From contig OZ020588.1 in the NCBI GenBank assembly GCA_963971535.1, positions 125,898,561 to 125,962,560 on the forward strand: a stretch of 64,000 bases of DNA, given 5' to 3'. A program made the position numbers and the translations under genes. The DNA is from Notolepis coatsorum (Eukaryota > Chordata > Actinopteri > Aulopiformes > Paralepididae). Shown piece by piece: positions 11,593-22,332 of this stretch; positions within the stretch are counted from its first letter, which is position 1, and the number at the start of each line of letters is the position of its first letter. The notes beneath the pieces were generated by a model. The model made no database searches, was not told the origin of the DNA, and saw only the letters and a program-made list of their open reading frames with translations.

Positions 11593-14500
11593 CTGTATTA
11601 CACTAGCTCACGCTCAGCATTTCATGCATAATAGGAGCTGAGCGGGAGCTAGAAGCTCGACAAATGTACCCTGCTGAGGCCCCCCACAACCATCAGATCA
11701 GGGAGGGCCGAGCCCCCCCGACCCACCCTAATGGAGGGCACCCCCCCTATTGGTGGCTTCAGGGGAAGGCGACGGACCCGACCATGCGAAGAGGCACTCA
11801 AGCAACTCAACGCACAGGGTGAACAGACCGTGGCTTGACCCCACGACTACACACACGCACAACCCGCATGCCACCCGGGAACGAACGGAGGAAACAACCT
11901 CGTTACTGCCCCCAGAATCACGGGGTCAAGGGCAAACCCAACCCTGTGGCAAGGCCGCAGCAGCGGAGCGCGAAGGAAGACCCAGACCCACCAAAGGGAC
12001 TGGACCCCCTGGAACGGGGGCCCGGAGAAGTCCATGATGCCAGCATCAAGACCCCACCAGGTGGGCACTTAGTGACCCCGCCCCCCACATCGCCAGCGTA
12101 TTCGGACAAAGGCCCCTCAGCCGAGCGGGCCCTGTCCCCCCAATAGTACACCGCCTGGCACACTGACCCTGCAGAACAGGCGGTCAGCATGGCCGTAAGC
12201 ACACAAAAATCGTTAACCAACGGAAGCAGGCAGCGCACCGGGGAAAAACCAGGCAACAGGCTGTTAACCCTAGCCTGGAGACTGCGGACGAGACAGGTGC
12301 CAGAGGGGACAGCTGAACACAGCCGCCCCGGCGGAAGGGGCGTATGCTGGCGTTGTTGCATGACCAAGCCTCCATTTAAAAACCTCCACCCAGAGGGGTT
12401 GAGGCAGAGAAGGCTGACACGATTGGCAGACGTCATGAACGTGCAGGGGCACCCTCAAACGGTGAACCCGGGAGTTGACACTGCTCCAACACACCAGGGA
12501 ATCAACCACCTTGGTGTTACCCAATGCGGTGGTTGTTCCTATAACCCCTCAAGCAAAAACTCCAAAACACACCTGCGGGTATACACCGGCTATAACGCAG
12601 TACAAGTGTTTCAGTTTTCCAAAAAGGGTTAACCCAGGCCTACGGGTCGACGAAACATTACTTCGGACCGGGCCTGGCGATACGGGAAGCACAGGGTCAC
12701 CAGAGGAGGTCAAAGACCACCCCAACAGGCCCCTCTTCGCCATGCGTGAGAGAGGAGCGAAAAAGAATGGAGAAACAGCCCCTAAGCACACCGTACTTGG
12801 TATTCCCAGGCGGTCTCCCAACCAAGTACTAACCAGGACCAACCTGTGTAGCGGCCGAGATCCGACGAGATCGAGCGTGTACAGGTTGGCATGGCCATAA
12901 GCCATTATGACAGTGCTGAGTAAAAACATACCCAACCAGGGTCTCCATAGCGCTTAACCCTGTGACACCCGGACCGACCTGGCATTTTTCCCCCTGAAAA
13001 AAGCCCAAGTCCCTCAGGGTACCAGAACAGCAGATCGGCATCCCCGGCGGACAACGGGTTCAACTGATCCGGACCAGCGTGACCAGAACCAGTCCCGTGC
13101 CCTAACAACGCCGACATGCCTACTCCAGGAGAAAGGGCAGATATGCGTGTTGATCTTAACATGAAAAGAAGGCGCCACCCAGACGTTCGGGCGAACCGCG
13201 CCCGGTGGCCCACCCCCAGGGCGTGAGACCCCTCTACATATGTTCAGATCCATTCCGTCATCATCCCCCAGACATGAACGAGAATCCGTCGATAACCAAC
13301 CCAGGTCGTGAGATGTGGTCGTCGGAAGAGGAAAAACCTCCATCTCAGTTGCTCTATAAAAACGCCGTTTTAACCCCAAGCAACCAAGGCGTGCCAGTCA
13401 GTCGCCTGTTTACAGCGAGCTAGCACTATACGTGCATCGGGACACACCCACATCAATGAACAGGCTATTTAGACCTGTCATTGAATCCCCAAGGCGCCCA
13501 GGGGAACGACAAGAGGGGTGTGACACTTCCTAACACCAACTCTTTTTTTAATAGAAAAGAAGGAAGCACCAACAGTATGTATCCCAGTCTACACAGCCGG
13601 GGGTAAAACATTTTCACATTTTTACATCCCACCACCCTCCCATAGGAAGGAGACGGGAATCCCCAGAGAGACTTCCCACGCGAGCTGTACAGATTGAAAA
13701 GAATATATTGCACCTTGAGCCATGTAAAAAATTGGTTTTTAGGACTCTCCGGGGAAGAGGCACTGAACCCATACACACTCAATAATCGAATTGAATCGAA
13801 TACATACACAATAGAATAGGACACCTTCTAGAGGGTCCACTCACTTTGACAATCTGAGGAGGAAGGCTCTGTACTCTGATGGAGGCTCCCTCACATGGAA
13901 GGAGGAGTCCGAACTCACAGAAGGCCCGAATAGGCGCTTGGTGAGGAGGAGCCCTGACCACCCCCCCGAAACAGATCCATCACATGGACCTGAACAGCAC
14001 ACGGAAGTCCTACCAACAGAGACGCGCACGGTGACGTACTCTATGGCGGGGTAATTTCTGCGGTGTACACGCCCAATATTCCAGGCCGTGGGACCAGGAA
14101 ACTCCCTCCCCCCCCCCCCCCCCCCTTACCCCGTAACGTGCCGAACCGCAACGTGACAGGAACCCTGAAGGATAGGGGTGTACCCCTGACCAACAGAAAC
14201 AAGGGGGAGAGGAAAGGTTACCAGTTCACCCCTTTACGACCCCACACCCATGATACGATGTAATGACAAATAGAGAATATGACACAGTCATAGTCAGCTC
14301 TATGAAGCGTTTGACAGCTTCACACAGCGCATGAGCTAACCTGCTATCTGATTTTTACTAAGGAAAAAACACAGAATAGAGAGGGCTCTCTAAGAGCCCC
14401 GGTCCAACATACACATGTGCTTCTGTGGCCAGTCCAACCCAGTTGTAGGTCACATGACACACACAACCCATCATCACCTACAAAAAATGGCAAAAACACT

Positions 14501-16684
14501 CAGAGGAACGCCGTTTTTCATAATGAGAGAATACATAATTCTCGATTAGTATCGGCCACAGGCCTTGCTAAGCACACACGACAGCGACCAAACAATCTTT
14601 TCTTTTAGGAAAATAAAGTTTCATAGCACAACCTCAGCAATCAAGCTAAGGGTTACATCGCATCCCTACCACACAAAGACACAATGTAGTGCAACAACAT
14701 GTCTGATAGGAGGATGAAAAAAGTCCCCAGGGAACCGGGGGAAAACACAATCCTCCTACTTTACCCTTAAAACGGCCAGTTAAAACAGGAAACCTGTTAA
14801 TATGTGAACACACTGTTCATTGTCATCACAGGCTGAGAAAAGAATATTCTTTCACTCATTTGTCACTAAGCATAGCTTCATAGGTTAGTTACCTTAGTTG
14901 TGAGTACACAGTACATATAAACACACATGATGTTTCTCACACAACAACCAGATCATTTTCACATCTGTAACAACAACCCGATTTGCCCGGAGAAGCTAAT
15001 TACCAGTGACAAGACAGTTCACACAAAACTCGCGTCGTATCCCAAATGTATTGCAGCAACACACGTTTTTGGAAAACAGCGTTATTTACAAAACATGTAG
15101 AAGGTAAAGCCAGAAGACGCGTATAAGGTCTGGCCAAACCTTTGTCCTACCCGGAGCGTAGATCAGCGAAGTGCAGTCTCAAGACACCGTAGAAAACACA
15201 GCCATCCTGTGTTGTTCGATCTGGGCAGCGTCGCCGCTCCACCCGTCGCTACGGTCCCCTTTGTTGACGCAATCCTTGCCGTCCTGGCTCAGGGCAGGGT
15301 CGACGAACATCCCCTGTCAAAGATGACGTCGTAGTCAAGAGTGTAAAACATGTTATAATCAAAGCACGTTCAACAGAGTAGCATTAAGCTAACGGCCGAT
15401 CCAACCGTCGGTCGCTACTGCCCCTGCTCGCGAGACACCGAGCGAACGGCGCACGCGACCAGAGGGGAGCTCGCGGCGGCGCGCGAGTAGCCGGAGCTAC
15501 CCCGCGCTGGGCCTTGACCGATAGCAGCAAGCTAACGTTTCCTAGTGATCACAACAGGCTAGCGCCGCAGCTAACAGCTGAGTGGCTAACAGTAGGCCCA
15601 ACCTCTGTAGGCCACGCAGTGATCCCAGCAGGCTAACGCCGCAGCTAACAGCTGACTGGCTAACCGTAAGCTAAGCAGCTATCACCTGAACTTGTACACA
15701 ATGATATAACACTCACCCAGACAGGCCGCCGTTCTGAAACCCTCCTCACTTTTTAAGAGAAAAGAGAAACAAGATGTCAACACAGCTTTACAACGGTGAT
15801 TTTACCAACACCCGACGGAGCCAGCACAATACCAAACTGGCCTGTGTAGCTGACTTGAACATAGATCTTCTGCTATCGAACATCTATGCACATATCTCCT
15901 CGTGAAGGAACACTCTCATTTGGATATGAAAGAAGGGGCTACACGGTGACAGAGAGATACCCACTCGTCCAGAAAACACAGGGATCACCAGTGTTAATGG
16001 TCGCGGCCCACTAGTTAAAACTATAATGGTCTTTAGACCAAGGTCTTCTGTCGCCTAGGAGGCTGAACAAAGGACCCTAGCCTGGGGCCGGTTTTCATAA
16101 ACATTGTCAATTAGCCCCCATAGCACTAACAGACAAGTGAAGCCTGCCAGCAACAGTACTCACCCAACCTGAAACCCACCGCTTCTCACAACAGCGGCGC
16201 GTCCTATAGTTCAGCTGTGGCCTGAAAGGTTTCACCCCAACCAACACAGCAAGGAACTGCAGTTGAGAAGCATGCAGCGGCGTGCTCCCAATACGAAAAC
16301 CGGTGGAGGGTTTTAGAATGATCACCATCTTCCAGACACTCCAGTGACGAAGACAACATCGCCGTATTTTCTCGAAAATAGTGAGAGAGAAAATAAAGAT
16401 ATGATGTCAACGTATCTCCTTGTTCTTCCTTCCTCGTAAACATTGCTTTTCCAGCAATATTTTTCTCCACGTCAAGTGGGCATATGAGCAACACGTTGCT
16501 TGTGATGAAATTTGAGAAGGAGATGAGTGTGTGGCACCATCCCTGCTTATATAGGTAAGTGGATGGGGGTGTGGCCAGATGAATGCTGGCATTTAAAGGT
16601 ACATTTGTGAAATTATTCAGTGTATATATGCTGAAGCGAGATATATGCATGAAACGCTGAGCGTGAGCTAGTGTGATACAGAAC
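11297..16684. mobile_element. Element A: large ORF-free inverted-ended element with a 5S-derived block
   Basis: The element sits inside a 48 bp satellite. Its left part 11339-11490 is repeated in inverted orientation at 16510-16662; these arms contain the phrase cacaaatgtaccttt and a TATA-like tatataagcag. The body runs about 5.1 kb from 11591 and is matched almost throughout, at roughly 94-96 percent by eye, by 56587-64000. It holds a G/C-rich left third, a 5S rRNA-derived segment (12785-12902), a C homopolymer (about 14105-14126) and a CpG-rich right part (15120-15680). I see no transposase or other credible protein on either strand. Because two full-length copies align, it moves or duplicates as a unit. 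I cannot assign a superfamily; a non-autonomous DNA transposon is the simplest reading. Confidence 0.75.
12785..12902 (-). ncRNA. 5S rRNA-derived segment in element A (diverged)
   Basis: Read on the minus strand, this about 118 bp segment follows 5S rRNA from end to end: gcttatggccat, then ctcgatctcgtcggatctcg, then ggttagtacttgg and gagaccgcctgggaatacc near the 3' side. Many substitutions, including in the box A region, make it a pseudogene or a co-opted Pol III-type module, not a working rRNA gene. The equivalent copy in element B is at 60138-60256 with almost the same substitutions, so the segment was part of the family before the two copies split. Confidence 0.8.
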
Positions 16685-16965
16685 AATACTGTGGTTAAGG
16701 CCTTTAACCAGCAGCTCAGTAGCTAACATAACAATACTGTGGTTAAAGCCTTTAACCAGCAGCTCAGTAGCTAACATAACAATACTGTGGTTAATGCCTT
16801 TAACCAGCAGCTCAGTAGCTAACATAACAATACTGTGGTTAATGCCTTTAACCAGCAGCTCAGTAGCTAATGTAATACTGTGGTTAAGGCCTTTAACTAG
16901 CAGCTCAGTAGCTAACATAACAATACTGTGGTTAATGTCTTTAACCAGCAGCTCATTAGCTAATG
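16685..16965 (+). repeat. 48 bp satellite, about six units (right of element A)
   Basis: The array of 11105-11296 continues with units at 16685, 16733, 16781, 16829 and two more diverged units. The array ends near 16965 (attagctaatg). Confidence 0.9.
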
Positions 16966-16969
16966 ATCC

Positions 16970-17074
16970 AAAACTGCATAGTGCACTTTAAAGATAATTA
17001 GATTTGTATCTTTGTGAGGTTACTGATTTATTATTTACATTGAAAAGATACAGAGATAATTTGTTAAAGCTGGA
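16970..17074 (+). repeat. Fragment shared with the hAT debris at 26770-26862
   Basis: The phrases aactgcatagtgca, tatctttgtga, gttactg, acattgaaaagata and gttaaagctgga occur in the same order near 26770-26862. This suggests a piece of the same dispersed hAT-like element, truncated where the LINE fragment begins. Confidence 0.5.
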
Positions 17075-17512
17075 CCAGCGCACTAACCCTAGGTTAGTAA
17101 ATCCTAGGCCCCATCCACTCCCTCTGCTAAAGCTCCACTCTAATACTCCTGCACTAAAGTCGGGGATTCAGTTGGACTCAGATCTGCTGCGTTCCCCCCT
17201 ACCTGGTGACAGTGTACATCTACTCTCATAAAGTAGGGATAATCCACCCTGCTACACAAACATCTCAAAACAACCTGGTCAGACTACTGCTTGACCTTAC
17301 TCCTAGAACCCACCTCGCCCCTGCCCACTTTGACAACCTAGGATGGCTTAGAGTAGACGACAGAGTACAGCAACTTGCAATGTCTACAAGATACACTATA
17401 CACGACCAAGGTACCCATGTGTACATGTCAAAATACTTCCCAAAGGTCAGTGAATACCACGACCACAACACCATGCAGAGGGAGCTCCACAAATCATGTT
17501 AAACCCAGATTC
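17075..17512 (+). mobile_element. L2/Rex-like LINE fragment (ORF2 C-terminal part)
   Basis: The conceptual protein contains LVRLLLDLTPRTHLAPAHFD, then LGWLRVDDRVQQLA and YFPKVSEYHDHNT, the typical C-terminal stretch after the reverse transcriptase of fish LINEs, where the host-adapted form is often SLHWLPV.RI..K. It lacks both the RT core and the 3' end and runs into a short satellite at 17515. A closely similar copy with its 3' end is at 21064-22332. Confidence 0.72.
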
Positions 17513-17514
17513 GG

Positions 17515-17810
17515 CTAACAGGGGAGCTAACAGTGGAGCTAAAGAGGCTAACAGGGGAGCTAACAGGGGAGCTAACAGGGGAGCTAACAGCCACAGCTAA
17601 AGAGGCTAACAGGGAAGCTAACAGGGGAGCTAAAGAGGCTAACAGGGGAGCTAACAGCCACAGCTAAAGAGGCTAACAGGGACGCTAACATGGGAGCTAA
17701 AGAGGCTAACAGGGGAGCTAACAGGGGAGCTAACAGGGGAGCTAAAGAGGCTAACAGGGGAGCTAACAGGGGACAGGGGAGCTAAAGAGGCTAACAGGGG
17801 AGCTACTAAC
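17515..17810 (+). repeat. 12 bp GCTAACAGGGGA minisatellite
   Basis: This tandem array is built from gctaacagggga, with variants containing gctaaagag and gccacagctaaa. The same array recurs at 20724-20905, again next to the same LINE fragment family. Confidence 0.88.
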
Positions 17811-18344
17811 TAAGTCTCTGCTTCAGAAAGGTTTAGCCCAATATACAGAATTGCTAATTGTACATGACCTTTTACAGTAAAACTGAACATGAAAGTCATG
17901 CATCCCATACAATGCATGTAGCACTCTGAGTACATCTGAAACACATTAAATTAGAGGCACAACATTTCTGCAGAAAATGATCTGCTTATATAAGTACACA
18001 TATCATCTAATGAAATATTAAGTGTTTTATAGACAACTTTATACAGCTAACTTTATACAGTTTAAAGGAAGACGCCAACATTTTGGAAAATTCGCTCAGT
18101 CTTAGCACAATGATAGCCTAGCTTAAGACAATGAATGGAAGCTGGCATGAATGATTAGCCTAGGCATTGTCCAACTAACACCTCTCCCGAAGGCTACCCA
18201 GTCATGTCCGCTTCCATTCATTGTGCTAGGCTAACATGCAGCTTAGCTAGCCTAGTTCACTACAGTCAGGAAATATACAATCAAAATACAACTCCCAAAC
18301 ATTCCTGTAAACATGTTGTGACCTGTGTATTTACCACGTCTCCC

Positions 18345-19777
18345 AGTCACACAAGTCACACGAGTCTCCCAGTCACACAAGTCACACGAGTCTCCCAGTC
18401 ACACAAGTCTCCCAGTCACACAAGTCTCCCAGTCATACAAGTCTCCCAGTCACATGAGTCTCAGTCACACAAGTCTCCAAGTCATACAAGTCACACAAGT
18501 CTCCCAGTCACACAAGTCTCCCAGACACACAAGTCTCCCAAGTCACGTGAGTCTCCCAGTCACACAAGTCTCCCAGTCACACAAGTCTCCCAGTCACACA
18601 AGTCTCCCAGTCACACGAGTCTCCAAGTCACACAAGTCACACAAGTCTCCAAGTCACACAAGTCACACGAGTTTCCCAGTCACACAAGTCTCCCAGACAC
18701 ACAAGTCTCCCAAGTCACGTGAGTCTCCAAGTCACACAAGTATCCCAGTCACACAAGTCTCCCAGTCACACAAGTCTCCAAGTCACACAAGTCACACGAG
18801 TCTCCAAGTCACACAAGTCTCCCAGTCACACAAGTCTCCCAGTCACACAAGTCTCCATTTCACACAAGTCTCCAAGTCACACGAGTCTCCAAGTCACACA
18901 AGTCTCCAAGTCACACAAGTCACATGAGTATCCAAGTCACACAAGTCTCCAAGTCACACAAGTCACACAAGTCTCCAAGTCACACAAGTCTCCAAGTCAC
19001 ACGAGTCTCCCAGTCACACAAGTCTCCCAGACACACAAGTCTCCCAAGTCACGTGAGTCTCCAAGTCACAGAAGTATCCCAATCACACAAGTCTCCCAGT
19101 CAGACAAGTCTCCCAGTTAAATGAGTCTCCAAGTCACACAAGTCACACAAGTCACACGAGTCTCCCAGTCACACAAGTCTCCCAGTCACCCAAGTCTCCC
19201 AGTCACACAAGTCTCCAAGTCACACAAGTCACACGAGTCTCCCAGTCACACAAGTCTCCCAGTCACACAAGTCTCCCAGTCACACAAGTCTCCAAGTCAC
19301 ACAAGTCTCCAAGTCACACGAGTCTCCAAGTCACACACGTCTCCAAGTCACACAAGTCACACGAGTCTCCAAGTCACACAAGTCTCCAAGTCACACAAGT
19401 CACACGAGTCTCCAAGTCATACAAGTCTCCAAGTCACACAAGTCTCCGAGTCACACGAGTCTCCAAGTCACACGAGTCTCCAAGTCACACAAGTCTCCAA
19501 GTCACACAAGTCACACAAGTCTCCAAGTCACACAAGTCTCCAAGTCACCAAGTCACACAAGTCTCCAAGTCACACAAGTCTCCCAGTCACACAAGTCTCC
19601 CAGTCACAAGTGACTTGGAGACTTGTGTGTCTGGGAGATTTGTGTGACTGGGAGACTCATGTGACTTGGAGACTTGTGTGACTGGGAGACTCATGTGACT
19701 TGTGTGACTTGGATACTTGTGTGACTGAGACTCATGTGACTGTGAGACTTGTGTGACTGGGAGACTTGTGTGACTGG
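18345..19777. repeat. Satellite of cacacaagtctcccagt units with an orientation switch
   Basis: More than 70 units of 16-17 bp (gtctcccagtcacacaa and gtctccaagtcacacaa), with shorter agtcacaca inserts, fill the interval. The strand flips near 19610, and 19611-19777 reads as the reverse complement. Higher-order blocks repeat, such as the cacgtgagtctcc variants near 18545, 18716 and 19049. Long frames across it are artefacts of the repeat. Confidence 0.93.
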
Positions 19778-20505
19778 GACATCTTGACCGGAAACATCAC
19801 TGCCTGGTATGGGAACAGCACGGCACAGGACAAGAAGGCCCTACAGAGAGTGGTGCGCTCAGCCGAGCGTACCACGGGTATTGTGCTACCTCCCCTGCAG
19901 GCTCTATACAACAAGAGGTGCAAATCCAGAGCCTGCAGGATAATGAAAGACCCCCACCACCCCAATAACAGCCTGTTCCAGCTGCTGAGGTCAGGCAGAC
20001 GCCTGCGAACTCCAGCTACTAGGACGGAGAGGCTTAGGCTAAGCTTCTTCCCCCAGGCCATCAGAGCCTTGAACAATGAACATTGAGAGACACAGAAACT
20101 GAACTATCCACACACAAGCACATACACGACACGCACACTGAGCACGCTCACACACTAGCAGCCACTTTAACACTCATGCCGCACACACGCACACTTATGG
20201 CCAGAGGAAAGGCCACTTAAAGTAGTATAGCATCAGGAACAGTGTATTGCACTACTAAAGCTACCTAGCATGTCCTATATGCTCTGTAAATACTAATGTA
20301 CAGATACCGAGATGGCACACCATGTACCTGTTATTGCACTGTTTTATTGGATTCTATTAATATGTTGTACCACTGTATTTTATTGGATTCTATTATATGT
20401 TGTACCACTGTATTGCACATCGTCGCGGGCAAGACAAGCCGCATTTCATTGTATACCTGTATGCCGTGACAATTAAAACTCTTGACTTGACTTGACTTGA
20501 CTTGA
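19778..20505 (+). mobile_element. 5'-truncated L2/Rex-type LINE, 3' end
   Basis: The frame ending at 20086 reads GNITAWYGNSTAQDKKALQR, VVRSAERTTGIVLPPLQALY, RIMKDPHHPNNSLFQLL, SGRRLRTPATRTERLRLSFF and PQAIRALNN. This is the well-known C-terminal end of a fish LINE polyprotein, where the family usually has WYGN, KALQRVV, HP.H.LF..LPSG.RYR and SF.P.A. A 3' UTR of about 400 bp follows, ending in a (cttga)n tail at about 20480-20505, typical of L2/CR1-related elements. It was inserted into the right arm of the fold-back hairpin. Confidence 0.85.
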
Positions 20506-20723
20506 CACTTGTGTGACTGGGAGACTCGTGCGACTTGTGTGACTGGGAGACTTGTGTGACTTGTGTGACTGGGAGACGTGGTAAATACACAGGTCACAAC
20601 ATGTTTACAGGAACATTTGGGAGTTGTATTTTGATTGTATATTTCCTGACTGTAGTGAACTAGGCTAGCTAAGCTGCATGTTAGCCTAGCACAATGAATG
20701 GAAGCGGACATGACTGGGAGCTA

Positions 20724-20905
20724 ACAGCTAACAGGGGAGCTAACAGGGGAGCTAAAGACGCTAACAGGGGAGCTAACAGGGGAGCTAACAGCTAACAGGG
20801 GGGCTAACAGGGGAGCTAACAGGGGAGCTAACAGGGGAGCTAAAGAGGCTAACAGGGGAGCTAACAGCTAACAGCAGCAGCTAAAGAGGCTAACAGGGGA
20901 GCCTA
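20724..20905 (+). repeat. GCTAACAGGGGA minisatellite, second array
   Basis: Same unit as 17515-17810, about 15 units with aaagag variants. It sits directly between the fold-back hairpin and the second LINE fragment. Confidence 0.85.
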
Positions 20906-21063
20906 GGCATCATTGGGACAGGTCTCTGCTCATCAGCAAGGAAAGGTACTGCTTTGGGGAGAAAGTATATCATCTATCACTACTGCCACCGGGTGTGGGA
21001 GGGTGCGGGTAGTATTAGGAGAAGTGTGGGTGTGTGGGGAATTACTGCGAGTCGCCCTGGAGG

Positions 21064-22332
21064 GCAAGAAGGACCAGCGCACTACCCCTATGTTAGTAAA
21101 TCCTAGGCCCCATCCACTCCCTCTGCTAAAGCTCCACTCTAATACTCCTGCACTAAAGTCGGGGATTCAGTTGGACTCAGATCTGCTGCGTTCCCCCCTA
21201 CCTGGTGACAGTGTACATCTACTCTCATAAAGTAGGGATTATCCAGCCTGCTACACAAACATCTCAAAACAAACTGGTCAGATTACTGCTTGACCTTACT
21301 CCTAGAACCCACCTCACCCCTGCCCACTTTGACAACCTAGGATGGCTTAGAGTAGACGACAGAGTACAGCAACTTGCAATGGGCCTGGTCTACAAGATAC
21401 ACTATACGACCAAGGTACCCATGTCAAAATACTTCCCAAAGGTCAGTGAATACCACGACCACAACACCAGAGGGAGCTCCACAAATCATGTTAAACCCAG
21501 ATTCGGCTCAAACAGGGACTAAACACGTTGTGCAATTATGCCACATCAATGTGGAACGCCCTACCCAAAGATGTAAAGGAATGTGAATCACTACCCACTT
21601 TCAAAACCACTCTCAAAGAACACCTACGGGAGACTGCAATTCGAAACTGGCCCCTGTAAATATCCTAACCCAACCCCCTCCAATGTACAGTAAATTACCA
21701 AACATTGTTTTGTCAATATTCCAATGTACAGTTGTGCTTGTACAGTTGTACAGTGTCCCCCACCCACCCCTCCTACACAACCGACCTAACCCCCCCACCC
21801 TACCCACTCAACCACCTCCAATGTACAGTCCCCCCCCCACACCCACCCAACCCCCCCCCCCCCCCACCCTAACTAATGTACTATTCTACGTCAAATGTAT
21901 ATACTCTTTTTGTATCACAAACAGTACTGTATTTGCTAATCTGGTATGTCATAAATGTATAGATGTAGCAGAGTGTATTTATTATTTTTATGTCTTTTAA
22001 TCTACATTTATTTTGATTTAATTACTGGACTGTCATTATTGTTATTATTATTTCTGTCATTGTCCTGTGATTTATCATTGATTATTACTGTTACTGTATT
22101 GTTTGTCTAGTTTCATGTTAAAAAAAAGAAAATAAAAAACATTTGTTAAAAAAAAAAAGATGTAGCAGTTGTCACATGTCATGTTATGATGAATTGAAAA
22201 TGGGGGACCCTGATTTAAACAAGACGAAAGTCTTTCTCTGGTCTGCATCCCCTTAACAATTGTGTGTATTGAGCTGTACTGTATTGTACCCATTCTGCAA
22301 TCTGTTAATAAAGTTTTCAATCAATCAATCAA
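21064..22332 (+). mobile_element. L2/Rex-like LINE, ORF2 end plus 3' UTR
   Basis: 21064-21480 repeats the fragment at 17075-17512 (LGWLRVDDRVQQLAMGLVYK, YFPKVSEYHDHNTRG). Near 21540-21656, in a shifted frame, it reads MWNALPKDVKECESLPTF and KEHLRETAIRNWPL before a stop, matching the usual W..LP...R.....FK..L...L end of these LINEs. The 3' UTR has aatgtacagt and cccaccc-rich repeats, and ends at an AATAAA signal followed by a (tcaa)n tail at 22305-22332. A polyadenylated insert (21972-22157) interrupts the UTR. UTR pieces of the same family occur at 24195-25640. Confidence 0.82.
21961..22168 (+). mobile_element. Small polyadenylated retroinsert in a LINE UTR
   Basis: The 186 bp segment 21972-22157 ends in A-rich sequence and is flanked by an exact 11 bp duplication, agatgtagcag, at 21961-21971 and 22158-22168. 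The related UTR copy at 25105-25380 lacks the insert at this point, which supports the boundaries. Its source is unknown; a truncated LINE or a processed transcript are both possible. Confidence 0.68.

Larger units (their letters stand above)
18197..20718. mobile_element. Fold-back hairpin element built on a 16-17 bp satellite
   Basis: The non-satellite outer arms 18197-18345 and 20580-20718 are inverted copies of each other: cccagtcatgtccgcttcc opens the left and its complement closes the right. Both contain the phrase for gttgtgacctgtgtatttac. Between them the satellite runs in one orientation to about 19610 and then flips. The right arm is interrupted by a LINE 3' end at 19778-20505. The arms could pair into a hairpin over 1 kb long if unequal loops are allowed. 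No transposase is present. Confidence 0.75.

Noticed and set aside
11835-14029. Frames of 100-170 codons in the left half of element A
   Set aside because: The equivalent frames in element B are interrupted or differ in length, no domain is recognisable, and they occur on both strands in GC-rich DNA, as expected by chance.
18204-19681. Long open frames over the cacacaagtctcccagt array
   Set aside because: They repeat the same short peptide because the satellite has no stops in some phases. The frames change with every indel and have no start context or family.
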